A stretch of DNA of 64,000 nucleotides from Aedes albopictus (taxonomy: Eukaryota; Arthropoda; Insecta; Diptera; Culicidae): positions 328,286,129-328,350,128 of the forward strand of contig NC_085138.1 in the NCBI RefSeq assembly GCF_035046485.1, given 5' to 3'. Below, piece after piece: positions 11,610 through 21,603 of this stretch. Each line of letters opens with the position of its first letter. Position 1 is the stretch's first letter. The notes below the pieces were generated by a model that saw nothing but the letters and a program-made list of their open reading frames with translations, searched no databases and had not been told where the DNA came from. The position numbers and the translations under genes are program-made.

Positions 11610-12640
11610 TTTCGCAGGGTGTGAATTGTGTTGATTATGACGATTACGGCGCGCGGCGGTTTCAGTTGCGTTGCGCTGACTGGCAATGCGCTAAGGTAAA
11701 TGTTTTGAAATGCACGCTGAGCTTGAGTGGTTTGTATCCAAAGCCGCACTATCTATCGTTGGTGACTCTTCTGTTCTGTAGTCACATCGCTTCTTCGTCT
11801 ACTAGGAGATGCCTAGGTATAGTCAGGTTTGTCTATTTGCATTATTTGTTAACACCAGGCTGCCTTTTAATTAAACAAGTGTCGTAAACTGTGACTGGTG
11901 ATACACTTTTTGATCTACACCTTCAAGCATACGTTCATGCTCGGTTTGAACACGTCTTTCGTCAACCACCTTATATTTTTAAATTCGTTCATACGATCAA
12001 CAGGTTGTTGAAACGATTTCTGTCTCTTCTAATCATTTTAACTAATAACGAAACACAAATATCACTTCTTTTTTTCACAACAATTACCGAATTTGAACAA
12101 TGTGTCCCACGATTAAGCTGGTGAACGGTGACCCAGCAATAACTACTTCACGCGACCTGACACGGGACGCTACACCTGAAACTCTCGTACGCACTGATTT
12201 GGACGAATGGACAAACGTGTTCGTCCAAACTGACTCACCATATGAAACAAAAACTATCCCCCAACTGGTTCGACCGCTTGGAAAGTGAGAAAGAGTTGCT
12301 ACCACTCCACCGATCCGATCGCGACTGACTGCAGGCGTGGACAAGTGTGGCGTTGATATCCAAAGCCTTGCATCAGTCATCCATCCATCCAACCAACCAT
12401 CCAGCCAGCACAGCAGCGCGCTAAATTGTACAAACAAGCCAGATTTCCCATTGTTATTGTGTGACCTACCGGAATGGAACGGCCGGAGGCTGCTGCTGGG
12501 GCGACACTGGTCATTGTGGGACGGCAAACAGACGGGAGATAATGAGACACGGCAATTCAAATTATATGATCGTCATTCAGCTTAGCTATAGCAGGGAGCA
12601 CGCAGCATCTTCTCAGGTGCCAGCCGGCCATCTCTCTACA
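11610..12640 (-). promoter_or_regulatory. 5' UTR and upstream region of the ZIP-like exon
   Basis: This roughly 1-kb stretch has more C+G and CpG than its surroundings (for example GGCGCGCGGCGG near 11650) and no recognisable repeat. It is the natural place for the transcription start of the exon at 11609, but no TATA box or initiator is clear enough to mark. Open frames here (both strands, 12084-12585) match nothing I know. Confidence 0.3.
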
Positions 12641-12647
12641 CTATTAT

Positions 12648-12900
12648 CACAGACAAACAGACGTAACACTTTGAACATTTTTCGATTCAAATCATAGTCA
12701 CGGAAACATATTCGCCCAATGCTAAAAGGACTATGTTTGGCCGACCACCAACTAGGTGGCGATAGTGAGCAAACGTCAAACTCGAATAAAAACGATGCGA
12801 GCGCCACGGTTGGGCAGTTGGCCAACTATCAAATTTTGAAAAAGGCCGTTAAATCGGTGTACGATAGGATTTATCAGAGTGTTACGTCTGTTTGTCTGTG
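12648..12900. mobile_element. MITE family 'CACAGA', copy A (253 bp)
   Basis: TIR CACAGACAAACAGACGTAAC, perfectly inverted at the right end. Flanked by CTATTAT at 12641-12647 and 12901-12907 (the next base, C, also matches). Interior carries CACCAACTAGGTGGCGATAG and AGTGAGCAAACGTCAAAC, shared with copy B. Confidence 0.8.
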
Positions 12901-13207
12901 CTATTATCATACACACATCCACTCTGCACACACTGCACACTAGACCATCGTTGCGTTTGTTGCGGCGATCCATTCGCTCTGGCCGCTGGCGCTGTACGGT
13001 AGTGCTGAGCGCTTTTGATGCTCAATGTGAGAAGTGCAAATATTTTCGAACGGATTGACTCCGACCGAGAAGCGATCCGGAACAAGAGCGGGAGAGAAGC
13101 CTTATCGGAATGATATGGCGACCATACACCTATTACAGATGGGTGATTTTCAGCGTTTAGGAGATAATAATGATGGAAATGATGATTGCGGAGCGAGATC
13201 GTTTCCT

Positions 13208-13461
13208 CACAGAGAAACAGACGTAACTCTTGGAACAAATTTCATTGAAAAAGATCGTCACCAAAACATAACCACCCAATGATAAACGTACTGCGCTTGT
13301 CCGGGCCATCACTAGGTGGCGGTAGTGAGCAAACGTCAAACAGGAGCAAAAACGATGCCAGCGCAGCGAGTGGCTAATCGACCTACTACCGAAAATTTGA
13401 ATCAATCGTTAAAAAGGTGATCGATGGGAAGCGACCGGAGTGTGACGTCTGTTTCTCTGTG
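13208..13461. mobile_element. MITE family 'CACAGA', copy B (254 bp)
   Basis: TIR CACAGAGAAACAGACGTAAC, where C to G is changed symmetrically at both ends. Flanked by GTTTCCT at 13201-13207 and 13462-13468. Shares ACTAGGTGGCGGTAGTGAGC and AACGTCAAAC with copy A. Lies only 307 bp from copy A, same orientation of the core. Confidence 0.8.
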
Positions 13462-14394
13462 GTTTCCTCGTTGTTGGACGAAGCCAACATTTGTTGATGA
13501 AGTGTGGCGCGTTGTTGTGGCATGGTGTGCTCCCAATAATGTGGACGGAATTTAAATATCGGTATAATGGGTATGCGGTTCGGCTAATTGATTAATTGAA
13601 TTCGTTTGGAAGACAAAACGCCGAGAAGCTACCGGTGTTACATGGTTGTTTTGGTTTCGTTGTAATTATGGGTAATTAAAAGCACACATTTTTAACCAGT
13701 AAATATATTGTATTACATGCATGAACAAGGTACACTCAGACCCAAATATTTTTTTTTGTTTTACTGGGTCAACGTTACTCGAGCGAAAACTTAGAGCTGG
13801 TTCTTGGCGAGTGGCAACGATCTTTATCCAATGGATTATTTATTGTCGTCAGAATTGAAACAGTCAATTTGCAGTCGTCTTTTAGTTCCTGGTAAAATCG
13901 GTAAGCATTCATATCTTTGGTTCAGTCGAGAATATCGCTGATTCTTACGAAACAAACGATCTTCAAGACCTAAATACAACTGGTGTTGAGTTGAGACTAC
14001 TATTGAAAGTTGTACGCTGCATTTGTATGCGAACATACTGCACACGGAGTATGCAATGTCACTACCCTGGTAAGTTAACCTACTGAAACCTTTCAATTTA
14101 CAAAAAGTATATTCAAAGCAAATAGTTTGATTCAACGACAATTTAGCCGAACCAAAGCACTACGGCTCCATACAAGCAGGTGGTTGGAAATATTTTCACG
14201 TCATTTCATTTATTAACCCGTAAACACCCAAGGTGTCTCACAATTCAAATCTTTAAATGAATTCATTATCATTGGTCAAATTCCAATAAAATAAGCATGA
14301 TTTAACGAAAAAATGGAACGAGTGAGGGAGTAATTATTACTCAAAAAGAATAGAAAAAGGACTTGGGGCAGAAATCTTAACCGATAAACGCCTA

Positions 14395-14470
14395 AAAGTA
14401 TGCTTACTTACCTTAGCGATCAGGCTAAGGCCGGGGGAGCCTCTGTTGTACATGGGGTGGCCACAATGTT
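14395..14470 (-). mobile_element. 3' end of a non-LTR retrotransposon
   Basis: Minus strand reads GTGGCCACCCCATGTACAAC, then GGCCTTAGCCTGATCGCTAA and GTAAGTAAG. This matches the 3' terminus of the element at 10840-11401, including the GTAA-type tail. No coding part remains. Confidence 0.6.
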
Positions 14471-14544
14471 TGGTATGGGCAACTTTTTTTTTTCTTTTAC
14501 AAAAAAGTTCAACATGCTGTAACTTTTCATAGAGTACGATAAAC

Positions 14545-15476
14545 ATTCTAAAATTTTGACAGTTAGTTAACCTACTATATATGCATCATTGGTACAAATT
14601 TGAGCTCGATTGGTTAATCTATCGTGAAGCTAGAACCGTTTTTGTAAAACACTATTTTTCAGACAGCTTAATTTTGAACTGTCATATCTTAGAAACCAGT
14701 GAATTAAATTGAATGAAAATTTGAACGTTTATCAACAATATATAGGGTGACGATGGGTATTATCGGCAGGTTTGTTCTCTTCGTCACGGGGGGTTTTTGT
14801 GGGCCGAATTGCCTGAAATTTTGGCATATAACTTAGCTTGGTTGGGAAGGATTTGAGGCCAACTCTGAGACTTACAGGTTTCAAAAAAAACCCCATGACG
14901 AAGAGAGCAAAACTGCCGAGAATACGTAAGTTCCCCTAAGTGCCTCACAAGTTATTAAAACATGGGTACTTTTAAAAATTTTAAAAAGTTGTCATGGATT
15001 GAAACTTTTTGGGTCCTTCTCGATAAAATGTATTTTTTTACATCAATGTCATTAAATTTTAGTTTTGATATCCAAAGGGGTTTTCTTTCTGCTCTCAAGA
15101 TATGTCTAATTAGATATATTAGAGCCTATTTGGATTGAAGGAAGAACACATTTCGTATTTTTTGTATGGTATTGTAAATTTGACTTATTTTTCTCTATAT
15201 GGGTGAAAATGTCAAACCGGTATAACTTTATTCGTCGCGAGAAAATATTACATTTTATAATGTCGCATCAAGTATCAATATAGTGTTGATAAACGTACAA
15301 AATTTCATTCGATTCGGTTCACTGGTTTCGGAGATATGACATTTCAAAAATTGGTTGTCTAAAAAATAGTGGTTCACGAGAACGGTTCTAGCTTCGCGAA
15401 AGATTACCCAATCGAGGCCAAATTTGTACCAATTATGCACATGAAATAGGTTGACAAACAGTCAAAATTTGAGAAT
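14545..15476. mobile_element. Foldback element with ~200-bp inverted arms, hosting a nested MITE
   Basis: About 14545-14745 pairs with about 15275-15476 at roughly 75-80% by eye. Anchors are ATTCT-AAATTTTGAC at the ends, ATTGGTACAAATTTG, GAAGCTAGAACCGTT and CGTTTATCAACA. The interior is AT-rich and non-coding. The element at 14743-14938 is inserted in it. Confidence 0.65.
14743..14938. mobile_element. Nested MITE, ~192 bp, flanked by TA
   Basis: Ends GGGTGACGATGGGTATTATC and, in inverse, GGGGAACTTACGTATTCTC, then CGGCAG and TCTCTTCGTCA on both sides. TA dinucleotides at 14743-14744 and 14937-14938 fit a Tc1-mariner-type target duplication. Confidence 0.65.
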
Positions 15477-15489
15477 TTTTGATGCACTC

Positions 15490-16276
15490 TATTGGCAGAG
15501 CTGTACACCCGCCTGAAACGCGAAGCAGCAAAAGTCGGACTGGTGGTGAATGCCTCAAAAACAAAGTACATGCTGGTAGGCGGAACCGAAAACGACCGGA
15601 TCCGTCTGGGTAGTAATGTTACGATAGACGGGGATACTTTCGAGGTGGTGGAGGAATTCGTCTACCTCGGATCCTTACTGACGGCTGACAACAACGTGAG
15701 CCGTGAAATTCGGAGGCGCATCATCAGCGGAAGTCGGGCCTACTACGGGCCCGAGAAGAAACTGCGGTCGAAAAAGATTCACCCACGCACCAAATGCACC
15801 TTGTACAAAACGCTAATAAGACCGGTAATCCTCTACGGGCACGAGACATGGACCATGCTCGAGGAGGACCTACAAGCACTCGGAGTTTTCGAGCGACGCG
15901 TGCTAAGGACGATCTTCGGCGGTGTGCAGGAGAACGGTGTGTGGCGGAGAAGGATGAACCACGAGCTCGCTGCACTTTACGGCGAACCCAGCATCCAGAA
16001 GGTGGCCAAAGCCGGAAGGATACGGTGGGCAGGGCATGTTGCAAGAATGCCGGACAACAACCCTGCAAAGCTGGTGTTTGCAACTGATCCGGTTGGCACA
16101 AGAAGGCGTGGAGCGCAGAGAGCACGATGGGCGGACCAGGTGGAGCGTGACTTGGCGAGCATCGGGCGCGACCGAGGATGGAGAGCGGCAGCCACGAACC
16201 GTGTATTGTGGCGTACTATTATTGATTATGTCTTGTCTTAATGATGTTGAACAAATAAATGTATGTATGTATGTAT
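15490..16276 (+). pseudogene. Non-LTR retrotransposon, 3' part of ORF2 (thumb and C-terminal domain) with tail
   Basis: A 5'-truncated copy with one open frame of 249 codons: [96 protein letters not shown] and [19 protein letters not shown]. This is the region after the RT FADD box in a family also present at 30612-32950. The 3' end is AATAAATGTATGTATG, the (TATG)n tail. The element at 16277-16970 is inserted in that tail. Confidence 0.8.
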
Positions 16277-16970
16277 TAGAGTGGGTCAACGTTGTATGGA
16301 GAAACTTTAAAATTGATCGTATCAACCCGGAACAAAACTTTTTCAATCTATATTAGCGTCCAAAACAACTCTGCAAAATTTGGGAGCGATTGGTTGTGTC
16401 CCCGTATTCCGCATTGAGATTGAAATTTGTATGGAAGTTAGTATGGGAAAACGTACTTTTTTGCATTTTACTCATAAGTTGAATTCTTTTGCCCAATACC
16501 ATGTAACTAATGACGTTAAAGTATAGCCTATGATATGCCGAAAAACTTTGCCGAAGACCGCAAAGTGATCCGGCGCTTGTGAAGAAAGTTATTCGCCTGG
16601 TAACTTAGGCCAAAAATTGAGATTTTATTATTGATGCTATTCCTTTACATGTTAACTGTTAAGCACCACTGGGAAATCTGTACGTTATAACTTTTTTCTT
16701 AAGTGTCGGATCACTTTCGGCAAAGTTTTTCGGCATATCCTAGGCTATACTTTACCGTCATTGGTTAGATTGTTTTAGACGAAAAATTTCAATTTATGAG
16801 AAAAATGCAAAAAAGCACGTTTTCCCATACTAAATTCCATACAAATTTCAATTGCAATGCGGAATACGGGGAAGCAACCAATCGCGCCCAAATTTTGCAC
16901 AGTTACTTTGGACGCTAAAATGAATCGAAAAAGCTTTGTTCCGAAAATTCGACTTTGTTGACCCAGTCTA
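16277..16970. mobile_element. 694-bp foldback element inserted in a LINE tail
   Basis: Ends TAGAGTGGGTCAAC and GTTGACCCAGTCTA, with inverted arms of about 240-340 bp. Anchors: AAAATTTGGGAGCGATTGGTTG, CCCCGTATTCCGCATTG, AGTATGGGAAAACGT, TTTGCCGAA. Flanks on both sides are (GTAT)n, so the target was the microsatellite tail of the LINE at 15490. Confidence 0.75.
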
Positions 16971-16999
16971 GTATGTATGTATGTATGTATGTATGTATA
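16971..16999 (+). repeat. (GTAT)n microsatellite
   Basis: About seven GTAT units; the far half of the LINE tail split by the foldback element. Confidence 0.8.
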
Positions 17000-17079
17000 T
17001 GGGAAGCTGCGACATTTCCGGCCAACAGAGTGCAAAGCGTCTTACTTAGTATAGGTAAATACCCAAAAAGAATGATCTG

Positions 17080-17350
17080 ACTGTATGCTCTCCCCAAGAA
17101 CTCTACAATGTGATCCTCAACTGGATACAGGAGAAGATTGACGCAACTCTCCGACGACAGCAAGCACGCTCCGTATCGTCTTGCAGCAAATCAATGAATT
17201 CCAAGAATCTCTCTACATCGGCCTCATTGGAGCACAGTACAATGCATTTTTGTGTAAAGTACTGCACAACGGCGTCTTGTCCAACCCTATCCGGATCGTC
17301 GCTGGAGCAAGGTAAGGGTGTATGCCAAGGATCGGTATATTTGCCTCACT
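17080..17350 (+). pseudogene. RT fragment of an R1/LOA-like non-LTR retrotransposon
   Basis: Across frames: ILNWIQEKIDATLRRQQA, then (after a deletion) IVLQQINEFQESLY, then after another gap EAQY-like IGAQYNAFLCKVLHNGVLSN, PIRIVAGARQGC. These are RT blocks in the right order but with at least two internal deletions and a frameshift. Confidence 0.65.
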
Positions 17351-18407
17351 CCATTCATATTCACTCCTTTTTGCTGAAGTGAATCGAGAAACAAGTTCGC
17401 AAGTTGCTTGACATGGATATTCGTTGCCGTTCGTCGCAGTTTGGATCGCAAGCGAATGAATTAATGGCGAATGGTGAAAAATGCTGTTGAGCGATCGCAG
17501 CGACTATTATCATAACTAGAAGAGAATTTCTGCATGCAATGCATACATTTTTAGTGTATTGTTGTTGAAATGCTAGATTAGCAAAAAAATAATAAACATT
17601 TTTTGAATACATCCAAAAATCGTATGCACAATATCACTCGTACCACTAACGAATCGCATCACTGCTCGATCGCTTGCTATGCGAACATGGACGAATGAGA
17701 AATTCCCAAGGCTGTGACCATAGTGGTTAAGGTGAGATGCGATCGGATGCGATAAGTTATGAGATGAGAAGAGGGATGTTTGATAGGCCATAGTGCATGA
17801 GCTTTTCAATGAGGGTGCGCATGTTGTTTTCACATCCTTTTTCGTCTATTTCGTGCGCATCAACGACTCGCGTGATTTGATCGATGAAGTCGCTTGTGTG
17901 TTGAAGCGCTTCTTTGGATATGGGTAGTGAAATGATCGTTTCATCTATAAGAGCGGAAAGATAAAATGCACCCGCTTTTTGTTTTGCGCGGGTCGTTGTT
18001 TTTTGCTACAACTTAGTCAGTTTTAATCCTGTTGCAATAGCAAAAACCGACCAGTTCAAAAAAAAATCTAGTGTAACTGTACAAGATTGAGATTATTGAA
18101 TTAATTATTTGAGAAAAGAATGTATAACATGTAATCATATCCGCGTGAGCGATGTCTTTATGTATACACATATTTTTACTTTCCGAACTGGGCTATCTGA
18201 GTGTTGATTTCAATTTAAATCAATATGAGACTGTTACACTGATTTTCGGCATTAAAACATTACTTGATTGTGCTGACCTCGGCAAAAAGAAACAAAAATT
18301 CGGCAAGTATGTATTATTTAAGGGTATAGGTTTTTTTATTACAAAATTTTCGGTGATATCTACGAGAAAAGATGTCTCTAATAAGTACACACTATTCATC
18401 ATAAGGA
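17351..18407. other. No gene recognised
   Basis: AT-rich sequence with GATGCGATCGGATGCGATAA near 17740. A loosely inverted counterpart (GATGCGATGG and similar) appears near 20150, which hints at a larger element spanning 17.6-20.3 kb; this is weak. Confidence 0.3.
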
Positions 18408-19598
18408 CTGTATCGTTAATTATGAGTACATCTTTGAGGCCCTGTATTAAAAAGACTAAGTCTTATTTTGACAACTGCTGTGTGTTTAAGTGTTGCTAGC
18501 GTTGTAAACAAAAGATAACCTTCATTAAAAGTTAAAGTTTTTCCTCAAGTGGAGCAACGCGAGTGTTTACGGATGAGAAGCGAAAATCGATTGTGACCAG
18601 TTACTGCTATGAAAAATAATTATCGTTAAGAAAATTAGCAAAAGCTGGAGGTGTTAGCGTTTTTTCTGTCCAAAATGCTGTCAAACGATTTGGTATGCAT
18701 AACCCACTGATAAACTAACCCGGACGCGGCAGAAAACCAGGTGCGTCCAAGTCAAATTTGGACAGCAAAATTTGCAAAATCTTCAAAAGAAAAAAGGAGG
18801 TATTCATCATAGATTGCGCAAAAAAGTGTGGAACGACTATTGGTATGGTTCAGCGCGCCAAGGAGAGTAATTCCCTGAAGACTTACCCAAAACAGAAATG
18901 TCCAAAAAACAGTCAAATTCTAGCGGATTATGTGAGAACTCGGGCTCGGAAACTGTACGACGATGTTTTGAGCAATAAATACATATGCATAATCATGGAT
19001 GATGAAACGTATGTCATATTGGACAACAAGGCACTTCCAGGGGCACAGTTTTTCACTGTGAAGCGTGGCACTGATGTTCCGAATTCGGAGAAATCGATTT
19101 TTTGCAAAAAAAAAAAGTTGGGAAAATGTATTAGTTTGGCAAGCAATTTGCCAAAGTGGTATGAAATCGTCACCTTTCTTCACCGTCCCAAGTATGAACG
19201 TCGAAATATACCGGAAGGAATGCCTCCAGAAACCAATTCTGCCACTCATCTGAAAGCACAAAGGTCCTACATTATTTTGATCGGATATGGCATCCTGCCA
19301 CTATGCGCGTGACACCTTTGACTGGTATGAAGAAAACAATGTCCAATTTGTGGAAAAGGCAATGAACCCTTCAAATTACCCGCAAATTAGACACATTAAG
19401 AAGTATTTGGCTTTGATGAAAAGGAAACTACGGCAAAAGGATAGAGGAGCTGGCAAGATCCACGAAAAATTAAATATAAAATGATACCATGGGCTTTTCT
19501 GATGGTCAATGAACAATGTAATTGAATTTAATTTACAAAACAAATAAAACATTTTCAGATACAGCAATTTTCAGGTATACTCATAATTAACGATACAG
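18408..19598 (+). mobile_element. Tc1-mariner-superfamily (DD37E-type) transposon, dead copy with TIRs
   Basis: Inverted termini CTGTATCGTTAATTATGAGT at 18408 and its complement ending at 19598. The right side is followed by TA (19599-19600); the left is GA, a likely mutated TA. The transposase pseudogene lies inside at 18560-19484. Confidence 0.8.
18560..19484 (+). pseudogene. DD37E-type mariner transposase pseudogene
   Basis: Blocks in order: FTDEKRKSIVTSYC and LRKLAKAGGVSVFSVQNAVK (first helix-turn-helix), PGRGRKPG (basic linker), the second helix-turn-helix region (CAKKCGTTIGMVQRAK), IIMDDETYV (first catalytic Asp), WENVLVWQAICQSG, DMASCHYARDTFDWY (second Asp) and NPSNYPQIRHIKKYLALMK. 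There are 37 residues between the second Asp and the third position, as in DD37E elements of mosquitoes, but that position is Lys (HIKKY), so the acid is lost. Stops at about 18617 and 18715 and frameshifts near 19090 and 19260 also break it. Confidence 0.8.
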
Positions 19599-19599
19599 T

Positions 19600-21600
19600 A
19601 CTTATAGTAGGTAAAAGAGTATCAATCGGAATTGATGTCACACTATTTTCGATAAGGGATCTAGTTTTGCCTGACAAAGAAAAAAGCAGAACTTTTCAAT
19701 CAGAATCCTTTTAGCAATTAAGTTGAATACCATAAAACCTAAAACTTTCTAATTTGCACATGAATAAGATGCACTGGACAAACGACCATATCAAACATTG
19801 ATCACTTGATTCAAATCCCGAACAGAGAAAATAAAATGTTTTCTTATACACATATAATAATAAAATTATGCTGTAAAAAACTTAAACGATTTGATGGAAT
19901 ACTATTTTATATGCAATGAAATATGTTATTTTACATAGTGATCGATAGACAATATGATAATTTTTTATTACGTCCGGTCCATCAAAATGTTATGTTATGT
20001 TTAAAAACAACAACATAGTAACGCATTTTATATTGCCTACTAGCATTCCCAACACATTAAATCCGCATTGCTTTACATACACAACGAGCGCAATCATAAA
20101 ATCCATACCCGATAAACATTCTCTTGCGATCACATGCGTCGAAGCAGCTCCATCGCATCTCCGCACTCATCGCAACTCATCTACTATGTGCGGTTCATGC
20201 GTTCTGCATATAGTTTCCACAGAGTGTGCTTCGACGCTAATCCGATCTCTTATCTCTTTGCATCGCACCTCAGCCACTATGTGCTCAACGCAAGTGTGGC
20301 TTCCCACCGTTCACCGGAGTTTGCTGTCGTCGCTGTTGCTGACAAACAAACACACGAACTAAAGCGACAACCGTTCGCTGCTGACTGTCTTCGAATGTGG
20401 AAGAATATGAAAAGTGGAAGAATACTACACGCAGGAAAAAGAGGCTTGTTTGAAACAATAAAACGCATGGTTGATTTTCAAACTGAGCAATTGCTTATTC
20501 CAAAGTTATATTTCTTTGTTCTTACTTAGAGTCTGGCGATCAAAACAATCAATTCCCATCATTCCATATAACGATAAAAACTTCATTTGTTTCAACAAAA
20601 TGGGGACCATAAACATGGCCCGGATGCACTCACACATCTTTAAATTCTTACCCCAAAATCGCCACAACGAAGAATGTGTAACAAATCCATCACTCCAACT
20701 TCCAAGTGCAGCTTTGGCCGTGATGGATAACGCGCAGGTACTCAAGACAGCATCCTCACAAAGTTGGTCGGTCTCGCTTTTTTGCCTTTTTTATTCGTTC
20801 TTGCTTCCATCCGCTTGCCGAGTGTCTAAAAATAGAGTTCCGAGCTGCCACAGGAGCTGCCGTCACCAACACAATCACATTTCGGTTTTGTTAGTAGCAA
20901 AAGTGCTGTCGTTTAAAACAATCTGTTATTTTATGTTGAAACTACCAAATCTCAGTTTGTTCTAACAAACTGTCAAAAAATTCGTCAAATGAAAATATTT
21001 GTATTATCAAACAATGGAACAGCTCAGTTTAAACTAGAAATCAGTTTGTCGCTATAGCAAACTGAAAAATCGGTTGATTTGAACTAGAATTTAATTGTGT
21101 TTACAAATATTTTTTCTGCGTGTATCACCGATATTGTTCCTCATCGTAATCGACAATTTCTGTTAGGTGCGATTGATCGTAACCTAATACTCGCAGAAAA
21201 AATATGGTAAAATAAAAAAATAGAAACATTAGAAAAGGGCATACAATCATTGGTAAACAATGACTTCGCACGTCGCTGCTGAGACCCAATCATGCTGACC
21301 CATCCACACAAACTAAGACCGTAAGAGCAAACATCGATTTTTCGGATAACGGCGTTCATTTGTGTGGGCGGGCTGCTGTTATGCCCTGCAATCCCTTTTT
21401 TTTTGAGCTAATTAACAGGTTTTGGGCCCCGCAGCAGGCAATTTGCAGTGAGTGATCCGTTGACGTTGAAATAAACCAACACCATACACGGACCGTAATG
21501 TAGACGGTTCAACAATACCGCATACTGTTCGAACTGTATTCCAGATGGGTGGTTAAGCACATCTTATGGTTATCGTTTATGCGGGTAGTGCATTAAATCT
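19600..21600. other. No gene recognised
   Basis: AT-rich, apparently unique. The open frames at 19997-20965 (+) have no domain I know. CAGTTTGTTCTAACAAACTG (20953-20972) is a short palindrome. Confidence 0.35.
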
Positions 21601-21603
21601 TGT

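Noticed and set aside
15724..16346. Minus-strand open frames over 15.7-16.3 kb and plus-strand ones over 30.8-32.9 kb
   Set aside because: Opposite-strand shadows of LINE coding sequence.
17640..20300. A ~2.7-kb element with GATGCGATGG-type inverted ends around the mariner
   Set aside because: Only short, loosely matching words are inverted; no consistent alignment or target duplication.
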